NCBI GenBank assembly: GCA_022749755.1
Contig: CM040441.1
Span: forward strand, 24,681,603 to 24,745,602
Source of the DNA: Azadirachta indica
Taxonomy: Eukaryota > Streptophyta > Magnoliopsida > Sapindales > Meliaceae
Reading direction: 5' to 3'
Length of the DNA stretch: 64,000 nt
The first letter of the stretch is position 1. Every line of letters begins with the position of its first letter. The position numbers and the translations under genes were made by a program. Positions 23,590 to 35,399 of this stretch are shown here, piece by piece. The notes below the pieces were generated by a model, which ran no database searches, was not told where the DNA came from, and saw only the letters and a program-made list of their open reading frames with translations.

Positions 23590-24500
23590 ATTTTTGCTAA
23601 AATTAATAATAGATCATAGCATAATCCTTATTCTATTTTATTTTGGTTTTGTTATTGGTATAATGGATATCAATATATGTAAAAAGTTAATATGGAAAAT
23701 ATTGATTAAAATATATTCTTAATTTGTTATTTCCTATTTATTAACAATCAATCACTATTATGAAATAAAAAAATTCTATCACCATTCTATATTTATTCAA
23801 ATAATTAAATCTTATTCAATGAGAGATCATCCTTATTCATATTCTACAGCTTATCTTAATAAAGAAAATAAGAGAATTAACTAGTAAAGAGCTAAAGTAA
23901 AGCACATTGATAATACAATATTTATAATAATTATATTATAATTTAAATAAACATGTGCTCATATATAATTAAAATATAAATAAGTAAATAAAATATATTA
24001 TAAAATAAATAAAATTTATAATTTAATTATAATCTATTAATAAATATTTTATTATTCATATGTTATAAAATAAATACTTATCATTGTTATTATAAAAAAA
24101 TAAATGTACATCTTGGTGGAGTGATCCTCCCTTGACTCTTTACTTTCTTTTCCATAAAAAAATAAGCTTTATTATGTCTTTGTATTTCTGTTTTTCTGGG
24201 GCCTTTGTTTTAGCTCTTACTTTGTACTTTTTTTCTCTTAATAATATTATAAGATATTTTTTTGAAATTATTGAACTAATTAATAATTTTCTTAATTACT
24301 TAAATAAGGGTACAATTATTTTTTTTTTTATAATAAGTAAGGATCCTAATAGATAATTTTGAAATTATTGAACTAATTAATACAACAAATCAAAATTGAA
24401 GGACTTGTAAATCTTATTCCTAATAAGAGATCTAAATTTTTAAATACAATCACCACGAAAGAGGAGCTTGATACATATTACAATTAATTTTATAAATTCT
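23590..24500. repeat. SPH flanking module, copy B
   Basis: Diverged copy of parts of 21240-23230 in the same order and orientation. It begins GCTAAAATTAATAATAGATCATAGC and runs through the CCTATTTATTAACAAT and CTAATAAGAGATCTAAA landmarks. It is about half the length of copy A because of deletions. The frame at 24132-24356 is AT-rich low complexity and not a gene. Confidence 0.55.
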
Positions 24501-25040
24501 ATAGATTATTATTAATTATTATTTTAGATTTTGCCATGCGTGTCTCTTTATATGTATAAAATTCTTTTTCTAATCCTTCTCCTTCCATTTTTTAAATTAA
24601 AATAATTATGAAATAATATTGTATTTTTCACCTTTCTTTAGTTTATTTGCCTTTTAAGTGAGACTTTTAAATAAAAAAAAATTGTAAGTCTCAATTATAG
24701 AAGATTGAATAACGTTTCATTCATTTTGTTCATACGTTAATTTTAAATATCCTTTTCAAAAAAATTCATTATTATTATTTTATTTCTTAGCTATAATCAA
24801 TCTTCAGGCCGAAAATGGCTAACGAAAGCAAAACACAGGGGAAGTTGAATAAAAAATTGTAAAGCAAAATGCAATTACTGCAGCAGGAAATTACCAAAAT
24901 ACACAGCAAAACATTAAAGTAATTTTCAGTTCAAAATCAATCAAATCAGAGAATTAAAAACAGAATATTATTATTAATAATATTATAAGATGTGTTACAT
25001 AACAATCATAAATAGGTGCTCAAAAATTAATTATCCAGTG
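24501..25040. other. 3' flank of an SPH gene without the gene
   Basis: From about 24780 the sequence parallels the stretch just downstream of the SPH gene at 26561 (about 26370-26550). Shared features are a CAGGCC word, an AACGAAAGCAAA/AACGGAAGCAAA word, ATCAATCAAATCAGAGAA, and TTATTAATAATATTATAAGATG. At 26561 the SPH coding region follows immediately; here only about 50 bases follow before module sequence begins. I read this as the scar of a deleted SPH copy. Confidence 0.5.
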
Positions 25041-26240
25041 TGGATTAGTTTAGGTCATAGGATAATCCTTTTTGTATAATTAACATTAATATACACAAAA
25101 AAATAAGTAGGAAAATATAGGTAGAGTGAATATTTATTAATTAAGATATATTTTTAATTTGGTATTTCCTATTTATTTACAATCAATCACTAATGCCAAA
25201 AATAAAAATAAAAATCAATTACCATTCCAAATATATAATTAAATCTTAATTAACGAGCGATCATCCTTATTCATATTTTACACCTATTTTAATTTCTTCA
25301 CTGGCGTTTTACTTCCTTAGGACGTTAATTCAAACTGTTGTTTTCTCCTCTAGTCTTTCAGCCTTCTGCTGGTTCAATTGTTCTCTTTTTCTTTTCTTTT
25401 TTTTTTTTTTTTTTTTTTAAATTCTTAAATATTTCCGTAAGGTTTGCTTGGAGGTTACTTAGAAAAAGAAAAAAAAGCATTTCACGAAGGGCATTGGAGA
25501 AATGGGAGCTGCTTTCATTTCTGCAGACGTAGGCAACCTCCATTATTTTGTTATTTCATTCTGAAAAATAAACATGTTTTTAATGAGTATAGTCTCATTG
25601 TATCAGTATTCTGAATATAAAATAATGCATATTAATGTAGCATATTTTCACTTAGTGCCCCCTAAATTTAAGTAATTATGATAACTCTTATATTAAATTT
25701 AAGCAATTAATGCCAATGTTATTGCTGGAAGCCGTAGGGCTTAGATTAAAAGGGAGGATAATTCTTTTTTTATTTTGCCTTAACATGCAATAGAAGAATT
25801 TACCGTTATTAGTACGACACCTCCTTATTGTAAATTCTCTTTTTAAAAATATCGACAATAATACATAGATATTTATTATAAATATTTAAATATTTATTAT
25901 AATTATCTACATATTTCTTACAAATATTTAGATTTTATTATCAAATATATTAATATTTATTTCATAAATATTTACATATTTTCTTACAAACTTCTAAAAA
26001 TTATGTCACATTATTCATAATTTTCTACACTTAAACTTTCAAACCCAATTTTCAAATCAAAGTTTAATTTCTAACAGTTAAATGATTAATTATTGTAATT
26101 TCTGAAAGTACAAGAAGAGGTCTATGTTCAAACTCCACTCATACATAATAAACAAAGAGCATGACAAATATTGCAATTAATTTTATAAATGTTTTGGATT
26201 ATTATTGATTATTAGTTTAGATACTGCTTAAAGCTTTGCA
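25041..26240. repeat. SPH downstream module, copy C
   Basis: Parallels 28200-29190 (spacing about 3.08 kb) with clear similarity: TTCTTCACTGGCGTTTTACTTCC, CTAGTCTTTCAGCCTTCTGCTGG, AGGTTTGCTTGGAGGTTA and GCATTTCACG words occur in both in the same order. It contains a T run at about 25397-25418. Frames on both strands at 25338-25543 come from this non-coding repeat. Confidence 0.65.
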
Positions 26241-26560
26241 ACGCCCACTAGAATCATATTATATTCCTCAATTGTACAAGATTGAATGATTTTTTTATTT
26301 ATTTTTATCATAATTTAATTTTCAATATCTTTTTTTTTTTTTTTTTTTTTTGCTTTTAAACATATAATTTTATTCATCTTTCTGCCCCAGGCCTTTTGCA
26401 ATCCAGACTCTCCAACGGAAGCAAAGTAAAGACGGGGCATGCATGCAACATAATATCATAAGGTTTCATACAACAAATCAATCAATCAATCAAATTAGAG
26501 AACTGAACACATAATATTAATAATATTATAAGATGCTACAGAGAAGCGATATAATATTCA

Positions 26561-26965
26561 TTAATCAGTTTTCCATGCATAACAAAATGGTTCCTTCGTC
26601 TCCTTCCTAGACAAACAAGGACCAGCTGGTAATATACTCCAGTTACACTCTTTGCAAGAATCTCTTTCTCCATCGAAGATATCGAACATGTGAAGCTTCC
26701 CATTCCATGTAAAACCACAGAAGAATAGAGTGTTAACGAAGATGCTATCACGAAATTTAAACGAATAACTATCATTATGTCGGAGCACATATTCACCGAG
26801 ATCATCATCCTTAGACTTACAATGAACTGTTAGACTCGAAGTAGGTCCTATTTGATTAACGATCGTAACCCGTACTCGAGGATTCGAGAAAATAGAGGCA
26901 TTGCTCATTACTATGTATTCGACAAGAAGGGTTAGAAACAAAATAATTTTGGTGAAGGAAGGCAT
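26561..26965 (-). CDS. S-protein homologue (SPH)
   Basis: 134 residues, single exon. Signal peptide at about residues 1-23 (FTKIILFLTLLVEYIVMSNA). Mature domain: VRVTIVNQIG (31-40), VHCKSKDDDLG (47-57), SFKFRDSIF (68-76), FFCGFTW (81-87), HMFDIFDGERD (92-102), CKECNW (104-109), FCYAWKTD at the end. All six cysteines are present (C49, C83, C104, C107, C117, C128). It is the most diverged intact SPH of this section and has no duplicate elsewhere in the window. Predicted secreted; function unknown. Confidence 0.9.
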   Translation of the reverse strand: MPSFTKIILFLTLLVEYIVMSNASIFSNPRVRVTIVNQIGPTSSLTVHCKSKDDDLGEYVLRHNDSYSFKFRDSIFVNTLFFCGFTWNGKLHMFDIFDGERDSCKECNWSILPAGPCLSRKETKEPFCYAWKTD

Positions 26966-27032
26966 TTTTTTTATATTTGTAGGATATGATTTTTTCTTTT
27001 TCCTCTGTGTAATACAATTGAAACAGTGCTCA

Positions 27033-27043
27033 CTTTAAATAGG
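27033..27043 (-). promoter_or_regulatory. Possible TATA-like box (CTATTTAAAG)
   Basis: Minus-strand CTATTTAAAGTG about 70 bases upstream of the ATG at 26965. The two SPH genes to the right have the related CTATCTAAAGTGAGG at the corresponding place (about 28022-28036 and 31346-31360), which supports a shared core promoter. Confidence 0.45.
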
Positions 27044-27665
27044 GTAAGGTGCGCTAATTATAGAAGAAGATCTGCAAGACATTAAAACAGGAAACTTTAT
27101 TATGTTTTAGATTTGCAGGTTTTATTTCCTTCTTTTTCCCTTTTGGGTAGAGTAAATAACGGTATTTTGTTTATTAGGCTTTTGAATAAACCGAAAAATT
27201 TTTAATTTATGTCTATTATTTTTTTAGAATGAAACTGTAATTTTCATTTATTATTAATTATTTTTTTTATATTACAATCCTTTATATATTAGAAAAATTC
27301 AAATACTAAAAAGGCAATGACATGAATCGGGAGATTTAGTATCCACAAATTATTTAAGGTTTTACCTAACAACTTTATTAGTTTTAGTGACTGAAAATAA
27401 TTTAGAAAATCTCAATTTATTAAAAAATAACAATTATATTCTTATACAATATAATACTTATTTTACAAAAAAATACCTATTAAACCTCTAAAATTTGATA
27501 AAATATAATATATTTATCTAAAATGTATTAACAAAATAAAACACATTAATAATACATTAATTAAATTTGATAAAATACAATATATTGTTTTTATTGTTTT
27601 GATTTACTTGATTATTTCATTTTGGTTCAAGTAAGTGGGAAGAATTAAATTTATACTAATTTCTC
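27044..27665. other. Intergenic, AT-rich
   Basis: No gene. The part at about 27080-27260 (AACTTTATTATGTTTTAGATTT, GTAAATAAC, TTTATTAGG) is similar to about 32000-32160, so it is an upstream flank shared between units of the cluster. Confidence 0.5.
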
Positions 27666-27971
27666 TTATTTCTTCCTAACAGATATGAAGATATCAAACC
27701 AATAGAATGATCCAGGCCACGTAAATCCATAGAAGAATAAGGTCCCTGCAAAATTAACCTCATGGAAATGAAAGGAAAAACTCTGCTCAGGGGCTAGCAT
27801 TCTTTCGCCAAGATCATCGTCCCCAGACTTGCAGTGAACAATGAGAGTCTGCACATCTCCTATCTCATTAATTACCGTAACATTAACTAAACGATTGAAC
27901 AAAACACCACTGCATACACTCAGGTATGCTGATAACAGCAGTAGTAACTCAAGAAGTTTGGAAGAAATCAT
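27666..27971 (-). pseudogene. S-protein homologue, C-terminally truncated
   Basis: 101 codons. Signal peptide and first two thirds of the SPH domain are close to the gene at 29225-29626 (shared LLLSAYLSVCSG, VNVTVINEIGD, HCKSGDDDLGER, APEQSFSFHF). The second cysteine is lost (FFYGFTW in place of FFCGFTW), and the sequence breaks after FDIF into ISVRKK and a stop. The region with the last four cysteines is absent and AT-rich DNA follows, so a correctly folded product is unlikely. The upstream flank resembles that of 29225-29626, showing tandem duplication. Confidence 0.8.
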
Positions 27972-28298
27972 TCTTGTTTGTAGTGTTTTAATTTCCTTTG
28001 GTAATTAAAAAGGTAATACCTCACTTTAGATAGAATATTGTGTGCTAGATATGTATGGAATATTTTTCAGAAACATCAGTGATGCTCTACTTTCCTTCCA
28101 AGGCAAATAGGATCATAACTCAACATATAATGACTCGGTCACTCGGATTCTTTATAGTGGCACACTATATGTCTATATGTATAAATGTCAAGTTTGCTAA
28201 CAAAAAGAGAAATACTTGTAGAGTGAATATTGATTAATTAAGATATATTCTTAATTTGGTATTTCCTATTTATTCAATTATATATTTGAAATGGTAAT

Positions 28299-28332
<34 letters not shown>

Positions 28333-29224
28333 ACTACTTAATGAGAGATCATCCTTATTCATATTCTACACCTGTTTTAATTTCTTCACTGGCGTTTTAC
28401 TTCCTTATGATGTTAATTCAAACTGTTGCTTTCTCCTCTAGTCTTTCAGCCTTCTGCTGGTTCACTTGTTCTCTTTTTCTTTTCTATTCCTAAATATCTC
28501 TGTAAGGTTTGCTTGGAGGTTAATTAGAAAAAGAAAAGAAAGCATTTCACGGAAGGCAGTGGAGAGATGGAAGCTGCTTTCATTTCTGCAGACGCAGGCA
28601 ATGTCCATTATTTTGTTATTTCATTCTGAAAAATAAACATGTTTTTAATGAGTATAGTCTCATTTTATCAGTATTATGAATATAAAATTTTCTCTTAGTG
28701 ACCCCCAAATTTGAGTAATTACGATAACTCTTATATTAAATTCAAGCAATTAATGCTGATATTATTTTTGGAAGCCGGAGGGCTTGGATTAGAAAAAAAG
28801 ATAACCTTTTTTATTATAAATTCTCTTTCTAGAAATATCGTCAATAATATGTAAATATTTATTACAAATATTTAGATATTTATTATAATTATCTAAATAA
28901 TTCTTACAAATATTTAGATTTTTATTATCAAATATTTATACATTTACTTAAAAAATATATAGGTATTTTCTTACAAACTTATAAAAATTGTGACCACATT
29001 ATTCATAATTTTCTAAGTTCAAAAAATTTCAAACCCAATTTTCAAATCAAAGTTTAATTTTCAACAGTAAATTGGTTTAATGATTGTAATTTCTAAAAGC
29101 ACAAGAAGAGGTCTATGTTAAAACTCCACTCATATATAATAAATCATAAGCATGACAAATATTGCAATTAATTTTATAAATGTTTTAGATTATTATTCAA
29201 TAACATGCATATGGAGTAGTAGCC
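27972..29224. repeat. Upstream flank of 27666-27971 and SPH downstream module, copy D
   Basis: 27972-28195 matches 31332-31545 (CACTTTAGATAGAA, ACATCAGTGATGCTCTACTTTCCTTCCAA-type words, GTCTATATGTATAAATGTCAAG). 28200-29190 matches 25041-26240. A run of about 28 T bases lies at 28302-28329. The frame 28055-28237 lies in this repeated flank and is not a gene. Confidence 0.65.
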
Positions 29225-29626
29225 TTAGTTATCAGGATTCCAATCAAAACAGGCAAATGGCACACCATCATAAGCACTCCTACAAGGACCAGTCGGTTTG
29301 ATTTTCCATTCACACTGTGTGCAAGCATCTCTGTTCGATTTGAAGATATCAAACCAATGGAATGATCCAGGCCATGTAAATCCACAGAAGAATAGGGTCC
29401 CTGCAAAATTATTCTCATGGAAATGAAAGGAAAAACTCTGCTCAGGGGTTAGCACTCTTTCGCCAAGATCATCGTCCCCAGACTTGCAGTGAACAATGAG
29501 AGTATGCCCATCTCCTATCTCATTAATTACCGTAACATTAACGAAACGATTGAACAAACTACCAGTGCAGACACTAAGGTAGGCTGATAATAGCAGTAGC
29601 AACCAAATAAGTTTGAAGGAACCCAT
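29225..29626 (-). CDS. S-protein homologue (SPH), promoter separated by an insertion
   Basis: 133 residues, single exon. Signal peptide at about residues 1-22 (LIWLLLLLSAYLSVCTG). VNVTVINEIGDG (29-40, with NVT sequon), HCKSGDDDLG (46-55), FFCGFTWPG (79-87), WFDIFKSNRD (91-100), CTQCEWKIKPTGPC (102-115), ACFDWN (125-130). The cysteine set is complete: C47, C81, C102, C105, C115, C126. It ends at the normal place (CFDWNPDN). Thirty-three bases upstream of the ATG the sequence is interrupted by the 29660-31326 copia-derived insertion. The ancestral upstream region, recognisable from the 27666-27971 paralogue, resumes only at 31327. Closest relatives are 27666-27971 and 3386-3844. Confidence 0.9.
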   Translation of the reverse strand: MGSFKLIWLLLLLSAYLSVCTGSLFNRFVNVTVINEIGDGHTLIVHCKSGDDDLGERVLTPEQSFSFHFHENNFAGTLFFCGFTWPGSFHWFDIFKSNRDACTQCEWKIKPTGPCRSAYDGVPFACFDWNPDN

Positions 29627-29659
29627 TCTTGTTTGTAGTGTTTTAATTTCCTTTGATAA

Positions 29660-31326
29660 TGTGAAGAAATATGTTTTTTTGTTTCTTGAATTGTAATGTA
29701 CATAGGTAGCCTTTATAAAAGCTTTACAAAGTAATAAAAAAATAAGTAAATATTATACAATTAATTACAATAAATATGAAAACAAATCAAAAGAAATAAA
29801 AGGAAAGAAAAATCAATAATTATAAAAATTGATATAGCAGAGTCAAGGTGAAATCAGCCTTCTTTGTAAATCAAGGCTCCAGATTTTTTGGCTTTATTGG
29901 CTTATTTTTTTTAGTTTCAGGCCCTCTGCAATTACTGTCTCCTCATTATTCGCCATCAACAATTGCGCGTGCATCCATGCACCACCCTCCGACAGCTACA
30001 CATGTATCTCATGTGCCACTAAATTCATCGTCTGTTTGCTACATTGCCTAACCCTACAGTATCAAAACTTGTTGATCATCTTGTCAGTGCTCTTCGCTCT
30101 TGTTCACGCGCCGTTGATTGCCATCGCAATGAATCCTGTTTTGCCACTACTATTTCTCGCAGATCCCTCCCATGGCCGACGAGTGCAGTGTCGCAACTAC
30201 CACCACTTGACTTAGAATAAACCAGCCTTCACCTCTATGGTCTTCGTTCCTAATTTCCGGCCAAATTCTATCTTGGTGAAAGTACGGTCAACATAGTCTC
30301 TTCTCATCTTTGATCCGACCGTTTTCGGCGAGTAGGTCATCATCGCTGGTCCATTCGCTTCACTAGCCTCTATTCAGTGTTTTTCGGTTACCATTATGGT
30401 TTTCCAATTCGGGTTTTTTGGTTTCCATACATTGGTCGATTTCGTCATGGATAAATTAGATGTTTCTCACCCAATTTACATTCAACTGGATGGGTATAAT
30501 TATGTGTTGTGGGCTCAACCTATGTCTAGCTTTCTCAAAGGACAACGGTTATGGCGTTATGTCACTGGCCATGTTACTGAACCCGTTAAAACAGGAACTG
30601 AGACTGATGAGAAATTTGCTGATCTATTGGAAGAATGGGATAGCAAAAATCATCAGACATTACTTGGTTTCAAAATACTTCTATTCCATTTATCCACCTT
30701 CAGTTTGGAAGAATCCAACCAAACCATCTCTGACTTTCATTCTCATATGCAATTTTTATGAAATCAGTTATCAATCTCAGAGCTTAAATGGACAAATTCT
30801 GAAGTCAGAGAAATTTGTATTTTATAAGGACCAGCAACAGTTAATGATGTTTCTTATGACATGCAAGATACTTTTGAGCTTACTCGAGCCTCACTTCTTC
30901 AACAAAAACCATTGCCTACTCTTGAAGAGGCAATTGACATACTTGTCTCAAAAGAAACTTGTCTCCCACCACTCCCTCCACCTTACACTAATACTACTTT
31001 CGCCACTCCATCAGCCTCTCAAGATACTCATACCCGTAAGTATTGTCATGAGGTTGGACACTTAGTTCTTAGTTGTTATACTAGGAGATGTAAGATTTGT
31101 CTAAAACTTGGTCCCAAGCATTTTGAGAAAGATTGTCTAAGCAAAGGGAAAACAAAGCATACTCCACATCTATCTATTATCGTTGCTGATGACTGCCTTA
31201 ACTCCACATCTTTTATCACACATGATTTGGCATCTCTACTTCATTAACTTTTACAAAAATCAATAATTATAAAAATTGATAGTAGAATCAAGGTGAATTC
31301 AGCCTTGATTTGCTGTATCGTTAACA
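29660..31326. mobile_element. Copia-derived insertion, LTR-like ends around an inverted gag segment
   Basis: Precisely delimited by comparison with the paralogous flank at about 27990-28020. Left flank GATAA (29655-29659) and right flank GGTAA (31327-31331) form a 5-base target duplication with one change. The insertion starts TGTGAAGAAATATG and ends GTTAACA. Both outer parts have the sequence order of the copia LTR at 19597-19841, in the same plus-strand order. About 50 bases (AAAATCAATAATTATAAAAATTGATA and following) occur both at about 29808-29858 and 31253-31300. Inside is a gag region in the opposite sense to those LTR pieces. It looks like a solo LTR disrupted by an inverted internal fragment. 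Confidence 0.65.
30447..31247 (+). pseudogene. Copia gag remnant with zinc-knuckle region
   Basis: From an ATG at 30447 (MDKLDVSHPIYIQLDGYNYV) the frame gives a copia gag N-terminus matching the gag of the minus-strand copia element near 18927. It stops at 30761 and continues in another frame (30861-31247) with LPTLEEAIDILVSKE and a knuckle-like CHEVGHLVLSC, whose first expected cysteine is missing, then CKICLKLGPKHFEKDC. Broken by a frameshift/stop around 30750-30860; no protease or pol. Confidence 0.75.
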
Positions 31327-33996
31327 GGTAATTAGAAAGGTAATACCTCACTTTAGATAGAACATTGTGTGCTAGATGTAATAGAATATTTCACAGAAAC
31401 ATCAGTGATGCTCTACTTTCCTTCCAAGACAAATAGGATCCTAATTCAGCATATAATGACTTGGATTCTATATAGTGGCACACTATATGTCTATATGTAT
31501 AAATGTCAAGTTTGCTAACATAAAGAGAAATACTTGTCCGTAGATGCCAATTAAAATATTATGCTAATTATGTATGTAATATAATTTTTACTTATTATTT
31601 TATGTATTTTAAAATTAAAACTAGAAGATTCTGTTTATTGTTACCATATTATTTTAAGAGTTAAAATGGAATTGAAATTGTCCATTTCTTTTTTCTTTTC
31701 CTTTTTGGGTGCGATGGATTTGAGTGTAGAATAAATAGAATACTTGTGGTTGTTTATATTCTATTGTAAGAGAAGAACATTAGGATTAAATTGATAAACT
31801 GAACTGGTTTAAGTAGATCCAATCAATTGGAATATATATAAGTTCAGTTTTCATGGTTCACTTCGAGTCTTGGTTTAAATTATTCAAAAGTCAATTTTTT
31901 TTATTTAATTGCCCCAGCTATGATTGGAAGAAAATAAAATAGGAAACATTAATCAGTTTAAATATAGAGTGAGGTGTTCCAATTTTAGTGAAAGATTTGC
32001 TAGAACTTAAAATAGGAACCTTTATTATGTTTTAGATTTACGAGTTATATATGTTTCATTTTGATTTGTTTTTGTTTCGGTACGGTAAATAACAATTTTT
32101 AATTTATTAGGTTTTTTTTAAAGAAACCAAGAAATTCTTAATTTTGAAAAAAAAGTTGTGCTTGAAGAATTCTTAATCTTAATTATGTCTATATTTCCTA
32201 AGATGAGATTTATTAATCAAATCATACATTTATTTAGGAAATTCAAAAAGTGAAAAGGCAACGACGTATTTAATTTCTGTAAAATGTTTTTATCAATTAT
32301 GAAGAATTACCATTTAATTTTTTGTTTTTTGAATCAGTCAAAAACATATTGCGCATCTTCCTATAATTCTTACTAGTGGTGGGAATAGTCCATCTGTCGT
32401 GATAGAGAGGTGGTTTTTTTTTTTTTTTTTTTTTCAGTTGGGTTTGAAAAAGAGAATTTTCTTCATAAATGAACCTCCACAAAGCAAGGGAAGATTTATT
32501 AGAACCCTTTAAAAAAAAAAAAAAAAGCTAAATCTCAGAAGACATAATATTTGGTTCTCTATTTCTTTTTCTAATGTTTTTATAAATAAAGATATAATTT
32601 GCTTATTTATACGAAACGTGTTGTTGAAATGACACAATTCATTTGATACCTTTGTCTCTGTTCTAACAATTATATAACATATTAAGCCAAGTTCCTTTTT
32701 CGATATTCATGTTTCAGATTATTCAATTTATCCTTTTATTCTTTTTCAATTATTTGATATTAATTAAGTCAAAAAACATTCATGCTTAGTTATAATCAAC
32801 TAATTAATGCTGCCATATGTAAAATTCTGATAACTATAATATTATATACATTCAAAGCTCACATCATGACTAGAAAAAAAAAAAAAGGGAAGAAAAGGAT
32901 TAATACTACGTATTCGGTGCTGAATTATAAGGAACACATGATATATTATTTATCATACATAACTCTATTGGGTATATTTATCAATAACCTATTACATGTA
33001 TGTAGCTCATAATCGTAAGTTATACATCAAATACAATAAAAATAATTAAAACAAATAAACAATAAATTAGAGAAAAAGTATAAAGAAAATTCTGATTTGG
33101 ATATACTGAGGTATACTAATAAGTGTTGTTTTAAAACCATAAAGTCCTCTCCTCATGGGGATACTGAGGGTTCTTCATAATTCTAAAATGTAATCTAATG
33201 CTCACGACTAATTTTTTTGATAAGTATGACCACCGAAAGATAAACACCAATTCTTTGATGCCATGATTACTTAAAATATAATATTTAAAAAATTTTAATA
33301 ATGTATAGATATATAATTTTCTCTTCCTTTTATTTTCATATTATTAACTTCATATTAACACAAATACTCTTTATATAGTAATTAATTAAATTAATGAAAG
33401 TATAAAACAAAAACAAGACTACAAGCAATTTATATGTAAGTCAGTATCACCTACTTATAGGGCCACGCTTAACTAGCCATTAAAAAATCCAATAAGTTAT
33501 AAAAGGTTATAAATACCAAATACTTGGACTTAAAGAAATAAACAACCCCCTTTAATTTTGTCGCGGCTGTGTAGAATCAATTAGTTAGACTTGTTCAGTA
33601 AGCTCCACTCATCTTGTTTGTTTTGCTTCAGTTGAACTCCCTTCAAGGTTACAAAACAACTTCTCTTGAAGCAAAATATTCTTCTCCTGAAGAACAAAGA
33701 TTCCTCTCTCGAAGAATCAAAATAATGAGATTTAATCACACCTAGAAGATATATTTTTCGACTTTAAAATCAAAAACTTAGACCAAAGAGTTTCTCTCTA
33801 TGCTGCTGGAAAAATCATGCTCAGAGTTTATATTTGCAACTCAGGTTTGCATAAAAAAATAAGTCTTTGGAAACATAATGATGAGAAATAATTTATGACA
33901 CATACTTGCACTCCTTAGGCACATCAATACATTAAAAATAGTATGATATATATAAATATATATAGAGAGAGAGAGAGGAGAGAGAGAGAGAGATAT
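31327..33996. other. AT-rich flank 5' of the Athila-like element
   Basis: 31332-31545 is the displaced upstream region of the SPH gene at 29225 (matches 27972-28195). 32000-32160 resembles 27080-27260. From 33541 to 33860 is a less AT-rich, CTTGAAG/CTCCTGAAG-rich stretch of unknown nature, and a GA-rich microsatellite (33964-33992) abuts the LTR. The frame 32782-33012 starts in AT-rich DNA, has no known similarity, and its A-run changes length in the duplicate, so I do not call it. From 32488 on it is repeated after the N gap. Confidence 0.5.
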
Positions 33997-35393
33997 TGAT
34001 GAATGTTTAAAAGTGTAGATTTATTAAGAGAAATATTATGATTCACACTTAATAATGTTATTCTATTCTCCAATAATGAAGCATATGCCTTTATATTGAA
34101 TTGTAAAACATGAATTGGACTAAATAGTTGGTTTTACGCAGGTTTCGTATAATGAGCGTATCTTTCAATCCAAATTATCAATTGATACGATTCTTGAGCT
34201 GGACAAATATAAACTCATCATTTTACAACTTTGTAAGCTAAAGGTTGGACCAGTTCGAGCAATTAATGGGACGAAATTGGGCTTCAACAGAACTCAAGTG
34301 CATCTTTGAACCAGCCCAACATGCTTCTGTATTTGGGCCGTATCTCCCTAAATATGTAACGAAAAATTATATGATTAGGTGATCTAGAAAGCTGTGAAAG
34401 GGATCTAAATTGTTTATGTTTTGTACTTTCTCAAATTTCAACTGGTCGGTTACCAAAAAGAGCTATCATTCTAGAAGGGCGGTGGAGAAATGTGACTTGA
34501 ACATCTCTGCCTATTTTCAACACAACTCATGGTCTAAACTAGAAATAAGAGCAAGATATGGACCATTAGAAAGAGGAGTCATCGACCTACAACTTTGAAG
34601 GAGGATGCTTTACGAAATTCGGTGGTTTTCATGGTCAACGATATGTTGGAAGTTGGTAGAGCGTGATTAATTAGAAATTGACCAAATTATGTTCACACAT
34701 GTGGAATGTCTTTTGTTTTACCTATATAAAGGAAGATGTGGAAGTGAGGAGGATCAGTTTTGTTTCCATTTTTATTTTCTTGTTGTAATTTGAATTTCAA
34801 TTAAATGATGTATTTCTAATTTCATAATTAGAGTTAAGGGTGAACTTTTGATGATTTTATAGTTTTGTTCTTTGATCCTTTGTTTTGTTCTTCATTATTA
34901 ATCTTTTTATTGATTACATACTATATTTTGCAAGAGATTTTGAATTGTTAAAAACCTTGATTCATTGTTAACAAATGGTAGATATTTTCTACATATCAAG
35001 AGCAAGACAACTTATAGTTTTTCACCATCAACTAAAAGGTAAGTCTTTTGATTTCTTTGTACTTAAATGTTTTGTTTTCATCATCCAATTAAATCACTTC
35101 TTTTGATTCTTAATTGTGTTTTTCTTTAAAAAAAAAGGATCAAGAATAAGTTCTATACAAATCATTAACATGGATCCCTAATGCCCTAATATATAATAAT
35201 ATTGAATTTAAAATTGACAATAAGCAAATTCACTCCATTTCTTATAATTTTGGAATATTTGGACTTGTAATATTCAGACTTTTAGACTTGTGAACTTAAT
35301 ATAACATATTCTCTGTGGACCGATACTCGGACTTCCGAACTTTATTACTTGAGACAACCTATACTTGGAAGTTACAACCTTTAAGTTGTAGCA
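33997..35393 (+). repeat. 5' LTR of Athila-like element (copy left of gap)
   Basis: 1397 bases, TGATGAATG...GTAGCA. Preceded by GATAT (33992-33996), the target duplication also found after the 3' LTR at 55259. Near-identical to 43826-45222. Contains a TATATAAAGG promoter-like box near 34721. Confidence 0.88.
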
Positions 35394-35399
35394 AGTTTT

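Noticed and set aside
25338..25543. ORFs on both strands around a T run
   Set aside because: Within a repeated non-coding module (compare 28400-28600), with poly-Phe/poly-Lys from the T run.
30460..31065. 201-codon plus-strand ORF
   Set aside because: Shifted-frame shadow of the copia gag remnant, whose real frames give the recognisable gag motifs.
32782..33012. 76-codon ORF repeated at 42616-42843
   Set aside because: AT-rich, no similarity, contains an A run whose length differs between the two copies of the probable false duplication.
33964..33992. GA-rich tract as a regulatory element
   Set aside because: Simple microsatellite of variable length; it is only the insertion target border of the retroelement.
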